From Mesorhizobium sp. B4-1-4 (GTDB lineage Bacteria > Pseudomonadota > Alphaproteobacteria > Rhizobiales > Rhizobiaceae): a stretch of 64,000 nucleotides of DNA. The position numbers were made by a program, and so were the translations under genes. Shown here one piece after another: positions 55,266-64,000 of the stretch. Location: positions 1,798,001 through 1,862,000 of the forward strand of contig NZ_CP083950.1 of the NCBI RefSeq assembly GCF_006439395.2, written 5' to 3'. Below the pieces are notes generated by a model that had not been told where the DNA came from, made no database searches, and was given only the letters and a program-made list of their open reading frames with translations. Numbering within the stretch: the first letter of the stretch is position 1; each line of letters begins with the position of its first letter.

Positions 55266-55615
55266 GGTCGTCCCTCTCTTGCCGGCAGGTTCGAATTTCG
55301 AGCACAACAGCCAGCGTTTGTCACGCAGCGTTGGTTGCCAGCCATCGCCTTCCACGCGGCCATCGCCCCGGCCTCGGCCGCCAGCAGGGCGGTGCACGAA
55401 GCGTGAAGGCGCCTGGTCCCGCCGCTGGAGCGGAAACACCTCCGCTCCGGCCGTCACGACGTTGTGAAACCGTTCTGCAACAACCCCGCCGAAATTTATG
55501 AAAGCTTAACGAAATCGGTATGAATCGGTATAGTCGCGCCTTACATCCGCCATGCGGTGAGCGAGACGGTTTAGCGTGCGGAACGGGAACCGGTTGCGGC
55601 CGGAGCGGGTGATTC
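55266..55615. other. Intergenic region between rhodanese and L,D-transpeptidase
   Basis: About 350 bp between divergent genes, presumably with both promoters. A short direct repeat, ATCGGTATGAATCGGTATA, lies near 55514-55532. I see no RNA gene, terminator or consensus promoter that I would defend. Confidence 0.45.
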
Positions 55616-57499
55616 ATGAAAGTCCTTGGTAACAAAGCAACCGTGTTGTCGCTGATGACGATGACGGCGACGCTTGCTTTCGGCGCGCCTCAGGCAGGCG
55701 CGCAAGGGCTCTTCGAGATGCTGTTCGGCGGCGGCATAAAGCACCAGCCGCAGGGCGAGTTTCCGCCGCCGGCGAAGCACAAGCCGAAAGCGCCGGGGGG
55801 CGGCGGCGATGGCGGGGTAAAAATCAGCAGCCCGTCCTACTATACATACAAGGCCGACAAGCTGGTGCGCGTCGACTTCTCGAAACTGTCCCCAGCGCCG
55901 CAACCCGCGACGCCGCAGGATGCCGCGTTCGTTTCATCCACCACGGAGGCCGCTTTTCACGATGCCGTTGCCGGTCTCGGCGATTACGAACTCTATGCCG
56001 AACCCGACGTCGCCAAGGCACTGATCGCGTACTATTCGGCCAACCCAGACTTTATCTGGGTGAGCGGAACCGGCCCCAACAACCGCGCCCAGGATGCGGT
56101 GCGGGTGCTCGGCGAGGCTGCAAGCTACGGCCTCACGCCCGCCGACTATACTGTCGACGTGCCTGCCGCGAGTTCGTCCTCTGCGGATGACGCGGCCAAG
56201 TTGAAGGAACTCCTCCGCTTCGAGATGGCGCTATCCGCGCGCGTATTGCGCTACGCGCATGACGCCCAGAGCGGCCGTGTCGAACCCAACCGGATGACCG
56301 GCTACTATGATTTCCCGGCCAAGCCGCTCGACATGGTCGGCGTGCTGAAGACGCTGGCGCATACGCAGGAAGTTCGCACGTACCTGGAATCGCGGCATCC
56401 GCAGAATGCCGAATATCAGGCGCTGCGTGTCGAACTGGAGTCCCTGCAGGCAAGTGAGGAAAACGAGATCGTCGTCGATCCAAAGCTGCTGCTGAAGCCG
56501 GGCGAAACCAGCCCCGAGCTGCCGAAGCTGCTGTCGCTGATCGCGCGCAATCTCGATGACGAGATGGGCGGCACCTATGGAGAGCTGCTGTCGCGACTGG
56601 CGACCAGCGAGGTCTACGTTCCCGAACTGGTGCCGCTGATCAAGGCGGTGCAGCAGAAGAAGGGCATGAAGGGCGACGGCGTTATCGGTCCGCGTACCGT
56701 CGCGTTGCTGGCGGGCACGTCGAAGGCCGACAGATTGCTCAAGGTGCAGGTGGCGCTGGAAGAACTGCGCTGGCTGCCGTCCGATCTCGGCAGCCCGCGC
56801 GTCTTCATCAACCAGCCAGCGTTCACCGCCAGCTACATCGACAATGGCGAAGAGAAGCTGAAGACACGTGCCGTCGTCGGCCGGGTCACCAACCAGACGG
56901 CATTCTTCTACGACCAGATCAAGCAGGTCGACTTCCATCCCTATTGGGGTGTGCCGCAGTCGATCATCGTCAACGAAATGCTGCCCAGGTTGCGCAGCGA
57001 TCCCGGCTACCTCGACCGCGCCGGCTATGAGGTGACCGATGCGCGCGGCAAGCACATTCCGTCCTCGGCGGTCGACTGGGGCGCTTACGGCGCGAACATT
57101 CCCTACAATGTGCGCCAGCAGCCAAGCGAGGCCAATGCGCTAGGTGAACTGAAGATCCTGTTCCCCAACAAGCATGCGATCTACATGCACGACACGCCGC
57201 AGAAATCGTTCTTCAAGCAGGATATGCGCGCGCTCAGCCATGGCTGCGTGCGCCTGCAGGATCCGCGCGGCATGGCGGCGGCGGTGCTCGGCACCTCGGT
57301 CGACTATGTCGCCGAGAAGCTGAAGCATGGGCACTCGACCGAGGATGTGATGCGCAAGATTCCGGTCTATGTCGCCTACTTCACCGCCTGGCCCGACATG
57401 TCCGGCAAGGTCGAGTATTTCAACGATGTCTACGACCGCGATTCCCGGCTGAAGCAGGCCCTGGACGCGACCGAGGCGGTGCGATCGCCCTCGAGCTGA
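55616..57499 (+). CDS. Large L,D-transpeptidase (YcbB/LdtD type)
   Basis: A 627-residue exported cell-wall enzyme: signal peptide (MKVLGNKATVLSLMTMTATL, GAPQAGA), a Pro/Gly-rich linker, an YcbB-type scaffold domain (~110-310), a peptidoglycan-binding-like helix segment (QQKKGMKGDGVIGPRTVALL), and the YkuD catalytic domain with SHGCVRLQDP (nucleophile Cys). It makes 3-3 peptidoglycan cross-links. Such enzymes are important in Rhizobiales, whose wall is rich in these links. Different from the ErfK-type enzyme at 21364. Confidence 0.93.
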   Translation: MKVLGNKATVLSLMTMTATLAFGAPQAGAQGLFEMLFGGGIKHQPQGEFPPPAKHKPKAPGGGGDGGVKISSPSYYTYKADKLVRVDFSKLSPAPQPATPQDAAFVSSTTEAAFHDAVAGLGDYELYAEPDVAKALIAYYSANPDFIWVSGTGPNNRAQDAVRVLGEAASYGLTPADYTVDVPAASSSSADDAAKLKELLRFEMALSARVLRYAHDAQSGRVEPNRMTGYYDFPAKPLDMVGVLKTLAHTQEVRTYLESRHPQNAEYQALRVELESLQASEENEIVVDPKLLLKPGETSPELPKLLSLIARNLDDEMGGTYGELLSRLATSEVYVPELVPLIKAVQQKKGMKGDGVIGPRTVALLAGTSKADRLLKVQVALEELRWLPSDLGSPRVFINQPAFTASYIDNGEEKLKTRAVVGRVTNQTAFFYDQIKQVDFHPYWGVPQSIIVNEMLPRLRSDPGYLDRAGYEVTDARGKHIPSSAVDWGAYGANIPYNVRQQPSEANALGELKILFPNKHAIYMHDTPQKSFFKQDMRALSHGCVRLQDPRGMAAAVLGTSVDYVAEKLKHGHSTEDVMRKIPVYVAYFTAWPDMSGKVEYFNDVYDRDSRLKQALDATEAVRSPSS

Positions 57500-57501
57500 C
57501 C

Positions 57502-57579
57502 AAAGCGTATTGCGCTTTGAGTTCTTGTTTTTGTGCATGTCGTTGTCCCAAAACCGTTGCGCACTTTTGGGCGACATGC
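57502..57579. repeat. Composite palindromic intergenic repeat, copy 1
   Basis: A small hairpin CAAAGCG-TATTG-CGCTTTG (57501-57519) is followed by a T-rich link and a long perfect hairpin: GCATGTCG ... CCCAAAA ... TTTTGGG CGACATGC (57535-57579). The same layout recurs at 59171-59269. It has no coding capacity and no transposase; it may act as a transcript end or mRNA element. Confidence 0.8.
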
Positions 57580-57741
57580 GCTATCGCTCCGACAGCGGGC
57601 GCCGGAAGTCGGCGTCTCGGCCGGCGGAAAGGCCGGCATCATATTCCAAGGATGGACATTTCGCGGCGCGTCCGGGGATCCTCCACGGGCGCCCCGAGAA
57701 CCGGGCATATCCATCCAATCCGAGGATATCTGCAGGCGGCC

Positions 57742-57999
57742 CTATTTGGGCTCGGCCGTCACCGGATCGTAGGTGATTTCGACCTTGGCCTTGTCCGAGG
57801 TGTAATAGGTGACGGTGTAGGCGCCACTGTCCCAGTCGACTTCCTTCACGTAGCGAAACCCATCGCGCTGCTCGACCTTGGCGATGATCTCCGACAGTTT
57901 CTTGGCATTGGCCGGCGGCAGCGGCTTTTCATCCGCGGCCAGAGCCGGAGCGGCAGCGAGAAGAACGGCGACGCTGGTCGCCAGAAGAAATCTGGACAT
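57742..57999 (-). CDS. PepSY-domain small exported protein
   Basis: An 85-residue protein: signal peptide MSRFLLATSVAVLLAAAPAL-A then one PepSY-like unit (NAKKLSEIIAKVEQRDGF, YVKEVDWDSGAYTVTYYTSD, VEITYDPVTAE). Such proteins bind peptides or modulate partners in the periplasm; the role is unknown. GAGGG before the ATG sets the start. A weak EcfG-like promoter lies upstream. Confidence 0.82.
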   Translation of the reverse strand: MSRFLLATSVAVLLAAAPALAADEKPLPPANAKKLSEIIAKVEQRDGFRYVKEVDWDSGAYTVTYYTSDKAKVEITYDPVTAEPK

Positions 58000-58026
58000 G
58001 GTTTTCCCTCAAGTTTCGACGGAAGG

Positions 58027-58053
58027 AAACTCGCTGGGGTTGTGGTTGGTTCC
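58027..58053 (-). promoter_or_regulatory. Weak EcfG-like promoter of the PepSY gene
   Basis: On the minus strand GGAAC (58053-58049) is followed, after 19 bp, by TTT in CGAGTTT. The spacing fits GGAAC-N18/19-TT, but the -10 lacks CGTT, so this is a candidate only. Confidence 0.3.
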
Positions 58054-58147
58054 AGACGGATGCGGTACGCGCCTGGCTATGGCCGCGCAGGCTGCAATTT
58101 GTCTCGCTTCGGCGCGAAGATAGAGCCGGATAACCATTTGGGAAAAA

Positions 58148-58222
58148 TGGTGGGCGATGCAGGGATTGAACCTGCGACCCCACCCGTGTGAAGGGTGTGC
58201 TCTCCCGCTGAGCTAATCGCCC
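58148..58222 (-). tRNA. tRNA-Val (anticodon CAC), CCA encoded
   Basis: Minus-strand cloverleaf: acceptor GGGCGAT/ATCGCCC, D arm GCTCAGCGGGAGAGC, anticodon stem CACCC/GGGTG with loop TTCACAC (anticodon CAC, reads GUG), T arm GCAGG-TTCAATC-CCTGC, discriminator A and encoded CCA. 75 nt. No integrase or duplicated 3' end nearby, so it is not an occupied attachment site. Confidence 0.97.
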
Positions 58223-58360
58223 GCTCGTTGCCCGAAGGCCAAGCGAGCCGCGATATAAGGGAGGGCAGCCGGTTAAGTCAAGGCGGTGTCTGGCGTTCTC
58301 ACAGGGATCGGTTTTTTCGCCCTTTCGGGTCTGTCCTGGTGGGTGCCGACACCTATCCGC

Positions 58361-59044
58361 TCAGTGCCCTGCGGCGGCGATAAGCCTTTGCGCCAGATCG
58401 AGCGTCAGCGCGTCGAAATGCGAGATGACCGCCGAGGGTTCGAATTCGCGCACATGGCGGTCGGTATAGCCGAAATCGACAGCGACGACGGGAATGCCGG
58501 CGGCCTTGGCGGTGTCGATATCGGTTTGCGAATCGCCGACCATCAGGGCGCGGTGTGGATCGCCGCCCGCCAGCCGAATGGTTTCGGTCAGATGGCGCGG
58601 GTCGGGTTTGCGGAACGCGAACGTATCCTGTCCGGCGATTGCCGCGAAATGTCTGGTCAAGCCGAGCGCCTCGATCAATGCACGCGAATTGGCTTCGTAT
58701 TTGTTGGTGCAGATGGCCAGCAGATAGCCTGCGTTCTCGAAGCGTGCGATCGCATCGATGACACCGGGGTAGGGACGGGATTTGCCGGGAATGTTGTCGG
58801 TGTAGTGATCAAGGAACAGTTTCAGGAGCCGGTCATGCTCCGCGACATCAAGCGATCGCCGCTGCGCGGCGTGTGCCCTCTCTATCATGACGCGGCCGCC
58901 ATGGCCGACAAAGCGCCTGAAGCCGGCCTCATCGACGGCCGCGAGTTCACTGGCAGCCAGGCTGTGGTTGAGGCTGTCGAGCAGGTCCGGCGCCGTGTCA
59001 ATCAGCGTTCCGTCGAGATCGAACACGATGATCGGGCGACTCAT
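58361..59044 (-). CDS. gph: Phosphoglycolate phosphatase (HAD family)
   Basis: A 227-residue HAD hydrolase: motif [15 protein letters not shown], motif II ICTNK, motif III Lys in FRKPDPRHL, motif [18 protein letters not shown]. Length and sequence fit Gph, which clears 2-phosphoglycolate from DNA repair or oxygenase reactions. ATG 59044 with AGGA ahead is chosen inside a frame open to 59149. Confidence 0.9.
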   Translation of the reverse strand: MSRPIIVFDLDGTLIDTAPDLLDSLNHSLAASELAAVDEAGFRRFVGHGGRVMIERAHAAQRRSLDVAEHDRLLKLFLDHYTDNIPGKSRPYPGVIDAIARFENAGYLLAICTNKYEANSRALIEALGLTRHFAAIAGQDTFAFRKPDPRHLTETIRLAGGDPHRALMVGDSQTDIDTAKAAGIPVVAVDFGYTDRHVREFEPSAVISHFDALTLDLAQRLIAAAGH

Positions 59045-59170
59045 GATCCATCCTGCGCAGGGTTGTACATCGGCAGGCGATAGCGGCTGCGACGCGTCAA
59101 GGCAAGCAGACCGGTGGACAGCCGCCAAGGGCTTTGACCGCGCCTGCAAAAATGCTAGGAGCCCAAAACA

Positions 59171-59269
59171 CCAAAGCGCGTGGCGTCCAATGGGCCATGC
59201 GGCGCGCTTTGGTTCTTTGTTTTATGCATGTCGCTTTCCCAAAACCGAGATCACTTTTGGACGGCATGC
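59171..59269. repeat. Composite palindromic intergenic repeat, copy 2
   Basis: CCAAAGCGCG (59171-59180) pairs with CGCGCTTTGG (59203-59212); then GCATGTCG ... CCCAAAA ... TTTTGG A CGGCATGC (59226-59269) forms the second hairpin with one mismatch. It matches copy 1 in order and sequence and ends 25 bp before rpiA, so it will sit in the rpiA leader or terminate the gph-side transcript. Confidence 0.8.
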
Positions 59270-59294
59270 ATCAGGTTCCGGGGCAGCAAAGCGC

Positions 59295-60026
59295 ATGGAT
59301 GCGAGGCAATTGAAGGTCGAGGCCGCGCGGGCGGCCCTTGCCCATGTCACGGACGGCATGCGGCTCGGCATTGGCACCGGCACTACAGCCGAGGAGTTCG
59401 TACGGCTGCTTGCCGACAAGGTCGCCACCGGAATGGCGATAACAGGTGTACCGACTTCGGAGCGCACCGCTTTGCTATGCCGCGAGCTTGGCGTGCCATT
59501 GTCGACGCTCGAGGAAACGCCCGAGCTCGATCTCACCGTCGACGGCGCCGACGAGGTCGACCCGGAACTGACCCTGATCAAGGGCGGTGGCGGCGCGCTG
59601 TTGCGTGAGAAAATCGTGGCCGCAGCCTCGCGGCGCATGATCGTGATTGCCGACCGATCGAAAATGGTCGAGACGCTCGGCCGGTTTCCCCTGCCTATCG
59701 AAGTCAACCAGTTCGGCCTGCGCGCCACCGAGATCGCGGTGGCCGCCACGGCTGGAAATCTGGGCCTTTCCGGTCCGGTTACATTGAGGATGACGGGAGG
59801 CCAGCCTTTTGTTACAGACGGCGGCCATTTTATCCTCGATGCATCTTTTGGCCGCATTCCGGATACAAGAGCGCTTTCGAATGCTCTCCACGCCATTCCG
59901 GGCGTGGTCGAGCATGGTCTTTTCATCGGGCTGGCGTCAGCGGCCATCATCGCCGGCGGCGACGGCATCCAAACCGTCCTTGCCGCCCGAAAACCAGGGA
60001 GTTCTACCGACCATGATGTTGCATAA
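59295..60026 (+). CDS. rpiA: Ribose-5-phosphate isomerase A
   Basis: Interconverts ribose 5-phosphate and ribulose 5-phosphate in the pentose phosphate pathway. 243 residues: [12 protein letters not shown] phosphate loop, [21 protein letters not shown](G) with catalytic Asp/Lys, and [22 protein letters not shown] 59295 has only a weak ribosome-binding site and follows the palindromic repeat. The stop overlaps the DUF2059 gene by 14 bp. The frame is open far upstream, antisense to gph. Confidence 0.96.
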   Translation: MDARQLKVEAARAALAHVTDGMRLGIGTGTTAEEFVRLLADKVATGMAITGVPTSERTALLCRELGVPLSTLEETPELDLTVDGADEVDPELTLIKGGGGALLREKIVAAASRRMIVIADRSKMVETLGRFPLPIEVNQFGLRATEIAVAATAGNLGLSGPVTLRMTGGQPFVTDGGHFILDASFGRIPDTRALSNALHAIPGVVEHGLFIGLASAAIIAGGDGIQTVLAARKPGSSTDHDVA

Positions 60027-60633
60027 CCGGGTTCGCGGCCTTTGCGCCGTTCTGGCGGCTTCGGCCGTCTTGGCCTTCTCCTCGCCGGCGTTTTCGCAGG
60101 ATGTCACGGAATCGCACCTGAAGGCTGCCCGGGCAGCAGTCGCGGCGATCCATGCGACCGACTCCTTCGACAACATCCTGCCGCAAGCGGCGGCCGCCCT
60201 CGAATCGCAGCTCATCCAGAAGAATCCGGATATGCAGGAACTGATCGGCAAGACGGTCAACGAGAAGGCGATGGCACTCGCCTCGCGCCGCGCCGACCTC
60301 GAGATGGAAGCGGCTCTTGCCTATGCGAAGGTGTTTTCCGAAAAGGAACTCAATGATATCGCGGCCTTCTACAGTTCCGAGTCCGGCAAGAAGCTGCTCG
60401 ACAGCGGCCCGACCGTGACGCGTGATTTGGTCAAGGCTGCCGACATCTGGCAAAACGGCCTCGCCCGCGATCTCGCCCAGCAGGTCGGCGAGACCCTGGC
60501 AGCGGCTGCCAAGGCCAAGGCACCAGCCGCGCCCGCGCCTGCAGATGGAGCCGCACCTGCCGACAATGCAGCCCCGACAGATGGCGCGGCACCCGCCGAC
60601 GGTTCGGCTCCTGCCGACGACACGCAGAATTGA
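60013..60633 (+). CDS. DUF2059 exported protein with Ala/Pro/Asp tail
   Basis: A 206-residue periplasmic protein: signal peptide ([23 protein letters not shown]), then a DUF2059 helical domain with the typical [20 protein letters not shown], and a low-complexity tail of degenerate PADGAA units (~175-206). Function unknown. Overlap with rpiA implies co-transcription; a strong terminator follows at 60672. Confidence 0.88.
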   Translation: MMLHNRVRGLCAVLAASAVLAFSSPAFSQDVTESHLKAARAAVAAIHATDSFDNILPQAAAALESQLIQKNPDMQELIGKTVNEKAMALASRRADLEMEAALAYAKVFSEKELNDIAAFYSSESGKKLLDSGPTVTRDLVKAADIWQNGLARDLAQQVGETLAAAAKAKAPAAPAPADGAAPADNAAPTDGAAPADGSAPADDTQN

Positions 60634-60671
60634 CCCTGCGTTTTCAAATGCGGCCTCCGCCGCCGTCTGTG

Positions 60672-60699
60672 AAGCCCGGCTTGCCCGGGCTTTTCTTTT
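60672..60699 (+). terminator. Rho-independent terminator after DUF2059
   Basis: AAGCCCGG / CCGGGCTT perfect 8-bp stem, CTTGC loop, followed by TTCTTTT. Ends the rpiA-DUF2059 transcript. Confidence 0.92.
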
Positions 60700-60753
60700 G
60701 GCCGTTTGCGGCCTACCTGTCACTGACGTTTTCCGACGTTTAAGGAGCCGTCT

Positions 60754-62142
60754 ATGGCCGGTTATGACTACGATCTCTTCGTTATCGGCGGCGGCTCGGG
60801 CGGGGTGCGGGCGGCGCGCGTCGCCGCGGCACTTGGCAAGCGCGTCGGCATCGCCGAGGAATACCGTTTCGGCGGCACCTGCGTCATTCGCGGCTGTGTG
60901 CCGAAAAAACTCTATGTCTATGCTTCGCAATTCCCGGAGCATTTTGCCGACGCGGCCGGCTATGGCTGGACAGTGCCGGAAGCCAGTTTCGACTGGCAGA
61001 CGCTGGTCGCCAACAAGGATCGCGAGATCGGCCGGCTGGAAGCGATCTACAAGAAGAATGTGCAAGGCGCCGGCGGCGAGCCCTTCCATTCACGGGCTAT
61101 GATCGTCGATCCGCACGTGGTGCATCTTCTGGGCGAGGACCGCACCGTCACCGCCGACCAGATTCTGATCGCCACCGGCGGCCGCCCGGCGGCCCATCCG
61201 GCGCTGCCCGGCCACGAGCACTGCATCTTCTCCAATGAGGCTTTCGACCTCACGGTGCTGCCAAAGGCGATCATGATCGAGGGCGGCGGCTATATCGCGG
61301 TCGAATTCGCCAACATCTTCCACGGCCTCGGCGTCGACACCACGCTGGTCTATCGCGGCAAGGAGATTCTCAGCCGTTTCGACATGGACCTGCGGCGCAT
61401 GCTGCACGAGACGATGGAAAAAAAGGGGATAAGGATACTGTGCCATTCGGTGACAGAGTGGGTGCGCAAGCGACCGGACGGCCGGCTCGACGCCCTTCTC
61501 ACCAGCGGCAAGGTGCTAACGGTCGACCAGGTCATGCTGGCCATCGGGCGCGTCCCCAACACCGAGAATATGGGCCTGGAAGGCATTGGCCTCGAGATGA
61601 CCGCGGTCGGCGCGATCAAGGTTGATGACTATTCCCGCACCAATATCGACAACATCTGGGCGATCGGCGATGTCACCAACCGCGTGCAACTGACCCCGGT
61701 GGCGATCCACGAGGCGATGTGCTTCGTCGAGACGGCATTCAAGGACAACCCGACCGCGCCCGACCACGACACGATCGCCACGGCCGTCTTCTCGCAACCG
61801 GAAATCGGTACTGTGGGCCTGTCGGAAGACGAAGCCGTCAAGCGTTTCGCCGAGATCGAGATCTATCGCGCCAGCTTCCGGCCGATGCGCCATACGCTGT
61901 CGGGCCGTGACGAGAAGATGCTGATCAAGCTGGTGGTCGATGGCGCCTCGCGCAAAGTGCTCGGCGCCCACATATTGGGGCCGGATGCGGGAGAGATGGC
62001 GCAACTGCTCGGCATTCCGCTGAAGGCAGGACTGACCAAGGATGATTTCGACCGGACCATGGCGGTACACCCGACCGCCGCGGAAGAACTCGTCACCATG
62101 TACAAGCCGACATACCGCGTGAAAGACGGCCAGCGCGTCTGA
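60754..62142 (+). CDS. gor: Glutathione-disulfide reductase
   Basis: A 462-residue NADPH-dependent FAD enzyme keeping glutathione reduced. FAD motif VIGGGSGGVRAAR, redox-active pair in GGTCVIRGCVPKK, NADPH motif GGGYIAVEFANIF, second FAD motif IWAIGDVTNRVQLTPVAI and the interface catalytic His in MAVHPTAAEE. AAGGAG before the ATG. Single gene between a terminator and convergent mgtE. Confidence 0.96.
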   Translation: MAGYDYDLFVIGGGSGGVRAARVAAALGKRVGIAEEYRFGGTCVIRGCVPKKLYVYASQFPEHFADAAGYGWTVPEASFDWQTLVANKDREIGRLEAIYKKNVQGAGGEPFHSRAMIVDPHVVHLLGEDRTVTADQILIATGGRPAAHPALPGHEHCIFSNEAFDLTVLPKAIMIEGGGYIAVEFANIFHGLGVDTTLVYRGKEILSRFDMDLRRMLHETMEKKGIRILCHSVTEWVRKRPDGRLDALLTSGKVLTVDQVMLAIGRVPNTENMGLEGIGLEMTAVGAIKVDDYSRTNIDNIWAIGDVTNRVQLTPVAIHEAMCFVETAFKDNPTAPDHDTIATAVFSQPEIGTVGLSEDEAVKRFAEIEIYRASFRPMRHTLSGRDEKMLIKLVVDGASRKVLGAHILGPDAGEMAQLLGIPLKAGLTKDDFDRTMAVHPTAAEELVTMYKPTYRVKDGQRV

Positions 62143-62343
62143 TCTTTCTTCTGCCGCCAGCGCTTGCCGTCAGAGGGAAGCAACCAGCACCGCTTGCTCG
62201 TGACTTTGGCGGCCGCATCCATCTGGTCGTCGACCAGGCGTCGAGGAGGAGCGCATTGTCGGCGCGCCTCCTTTTCGCTCGACGGAGCGAAGCTCTCTTC
62301 AGCCGCGCCGCCAGCCTTGCCGGCGGCGGAGACAGTTGTCGTG

Positions 62344-63708
62344 CTACAGCAGCGTGCCGCGCAAGATGACCAGCGCCACCGAGAAATAGATCACCAGCCC
62401 GGTGACATCGACCAGCGTGGCGACGAACGGGGCCGATGCGCTGGCGGGGTCGAAGCCGATCCTCTTCAGGGCGAACGGCAGCATCGACCCAGACAGGGAG
62501 CCAAAGGCGACGATACCGACCAGTGCCGCCCCGACCGTCGCTGCAATCAGCGGCCAATGCGGGCCGTAATCGTAAAAACCCATATACTGCCAGAGTGCGA
62601 TACGGCAGATGCCGACCACCCCCAGCATCGAGCCGAGCACCAGTCCGGTCGGCAGTTCGCGCAAGGCGACGCGCCACCAGTCGCGCAGCCCGATCTCACG
62701 CAGCGCCAGCGCGCGGATGACCAGCGAGGTCGCCTGCGAGCCGGAATTGCCGCCGGAGCTCATGATCAGCGGAATGAACAGCGTCAGCACGATCGCCTTT
62801 TCCAGCTCTCCCTCATAGCTTTGCATGGCGTTGGCCGTCAGCATCTCGCTGATGAACAAGGCGCAGAGCCAGCCGCCGCGCTTCTGGATCATGGCGAGGA
62901 AGCTCATCTTCATGTAGGGCTCGTCAAGTGCTTCCATGCCGCCGAAGCGATGCACGTCCTCCGTCGTCTCTTCGATCATCGTGTCGATGATGTCGTCGAT
63001 CGTGACGATGCCGAGGATCTTGCCATGATCGACGACGGGGACCGCGAGCAAATCGTATTTCGAGATCGTCTGCGCCAGATTTTCACGATCGGTCAGCGGG
63101 GTGACCGTCACCGGCACGCGGTCCGGCGCCACGGACATGATGGAGTCGTCCGGCTCACCGGTGATGAGCCGGCGCAAACCGGTCGACCGCACCAGGAGAT
63201 GCGTTTCCGGATCGACGATGTAGATCGCGTAGACGGTCTCGCGCGTCCGCTCGACCTTGCGGATGTAATCGAGCGTGCGCCCAACGGTCCAATCCGAGGG
63301 AACGCTGACGAATTCGGTCGTCATGATCGATGCGGCGCTGCCTTCGGGATAGCCCAGAATGGAAAGAAGGGTCGCGCGCAGGGGCGGCGCCAGCGCACCG
63401 AGCAGCTCGGAGCGAGCCGGTTCGTCGAGCTCGCGCAGGATGTCGGCAGCCCGGTCGACCGACATGGCGGTGAGCAGCTTGCTTGCCTTGGGGCGGGGCA
63501 AGGCCTCCACGAGTTCGGGCGCGCCTTCGAGCTCAGGCTGATCGAATATTTCGACCAGCCGCTCGAAAGGCACGGCGCAAAGCAGATCCGTCGCCGTTTC
63601 GCGCGGTTCATGGTTGAGCGCCTCGACGACGTCGGCGACGTGGTCGTTTGCAAGGATGCGGGCGATGGCGACGGCCTCGTCGTCCGCTACGGGAGAAAAA
63701 TCGTTCAT
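62344..63708 (-). CDS. mgtE: Magnesium transporter MgtE
   Basis: A 454-residue Mg2+ channel: N-terminal superhelical domain (~1-130), two CBS domains (~135-255; for example VVDHGKILGIVTIDDIIDTM), a connecting plug helix and five membrane helices with the pore motif LIMSSGGNSGSQATSL. It gates on cytoplasmic Mg2+. AAGGAG 8 nt before the ATG. Confidence 0.96.
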   Translation of the reverse strand: MNDFSPVADDEAVAIARILANDHVADVVEALNHEPRETATDLLCAVPFERLVEIFDQPELEGAPELVEALPRPKASKLLTAMSVDRAADILRELDEPARSELLGALAPPLRATLLSILGYPEGSAASIMTTEFVSVPSDWTVGRTLDYIRKVERTRETVYAIYIVDPETHLLVRSTGLRRLITGEPDDSIMSVAPDRVPVTVTPLTDRENLAQTISKYDLLAVPVVDHGKILGIVTIDDIIDTMIEETTEDVHRFGGMEALDEPYMKMSFLAMIQKRGGWLCALFISEMLTANAMQSYEGELEKAIVLTLFIPLIMSSGGNSGSQATSLVIRALALREIGLRDWWRVALRELPTGLVLGSMLGVVGICRIALWQYMGFYDYGPHWPLIAATVGAALVGIVAFGSLSGSMLPFALKRIGFDPASASAPFVATLVDVTGLVIYFSVALVILRGTLL

Positions 63709-64000
63709 GGCTCACTCCTTGCCGTCCGGCAGGACATGAACCATTCAGGTCACGTCTGGGCGGACGGCGGTTGCGTTCGACTAATACTGTCGCCAGGCAT
63801 GGCGCGGTGACCTTTCCGCTTGCGGGTTCGGATTTGACTATCAGCAAGCCGGCGCAACATAGGAGCGCGCCTTGCCGAGTCAATCGCGGTGAGGAAGGAA
63901 AACGGTGCCTGATGGCCCCCCATCGCGAGACTGTGATCGCCGACTGCCGTATTGTCCGGCAAGTCGCGGTGAACTCATCGTTATTTCTGCTTGAGCCGGC
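63709..64000. other. mgtE upstream region to the window edge
   Basis: About 290 bp with only non-coding-looking short frames. It should carry the mgtE promoter and leader; I could not recognise an M-box or other riboswitch here. Confidence 0.4.

Noticed and set aside
58148..58222. tRNA-Val as an integration site of a mobile element
   Set aside because: No integrase nearby and no second copy of the tRNA 3' end in the window.
57535..59269. Insertion sequence bounded by the two palindromic repeats
   Set aside because: The repeats are direct-order intergenic elements; between them are ordinary genes (PepSY, tRNA, gph) and no transposase.
62164..63810. 548-codon plus-strand open frame opposite mgtE
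   Set aside because: Shadow of mgtE; no recognisable protein.
63709..64000. Magnesium riboswitch (M-box) ahead of mgtE
   Set aside because: No recognisable conserved core or terminator/antiterminator pair seen by eye; a covariance-model search would be needed.

Overview
The window reads as chromosomal DNA of a high-GC alphaproteobacterium of the order Rhizobiales, most likely Mesorhizobium or a close relative. This is inferred from gene content and gene order, an alphaproteobacterial SOS box (GTTC-N7-GTTC) in front of lexA, a DUF982 protein behind an EcfG-type promoter, and rhizobial palindromic intergenic repeats. I see no integrase, transposase or CRISPR array.

Layout. 1-3.8 kb: gltX (5' part only), comEC and lexA. 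4.1-14.1 kb: a tryptophan-uptake and tryptophan-degradation block. It holds a GntR regulator, a three-gene TrpXYZ-like ABC transporter, kynureninase, tryptophan 2,3-dioxygenase, a 2-aminobenzoate-CoA-ligase-like enzyme, an unknown frameshifted gene and a kynurenine-formamidase-like hydrolase. 14.2-24.8 kb: conserved housekeeping genes moeA-moaC-trpC-trpD-ppiD on the minus strand, then tpiA-secG-L,D-transpeptidase-pyrG-DUF1697 on the plus strand. 24.8-35.2 kb: an accessory stretch with an octamer tandem repeat, an NCS1 nucleobase-type permease, a DUF982 stress gene, and a type I secretion operon (99-aa ORF, 1023-aa cysteine-free exoprotein, ABC exporter, membrane fusion protein).

35.2-47.7 kb: dusA, a retropepsin-like protease, a DUF1289 protein, cobT, a histidine kinase, a thermonuclease, a GST, a uracil-DNA-glycosylase-family protein, an Lrp regulator, a DUF3299 protein, a GNAT enzyme, an AlkD-like protein, a beta-hydroxyacid dehydrogenase and an amino-acid ABC transporter without its ATPase. 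47.9-64 kb: mobB-mobA, an EamA exporter, two small secreted proteins, moaA, DUF971, a PNPOx-family protein, a MarR regulator with twin operators facing a hydrolase, a frameshifted rhodanese, a second L,D-transpeptidase, a PepSY protein, tRNA-Val(CAC), gph, rpiA, a DUF2059 protein, gor and mgtE.

How it fits together. The block at 4-14 kb encodes uptake plus Trp -> N-formylkynurenine -> kynurenine -> anthranilate -> anthraniloyl-CoA. It sits between moeA and lexA, which are neighbours in many Rhizobiales, and next to trpCD, whose TrpD consumes anthranilate. Five molybdenum-cofactor genes (moaA, moaC, moeA, mobA, mobB) lie in three places. The least explained system is the type I secretion operon at 27.4-34.7 kb, with its duplicated exoprotein and orphan leading ORF.
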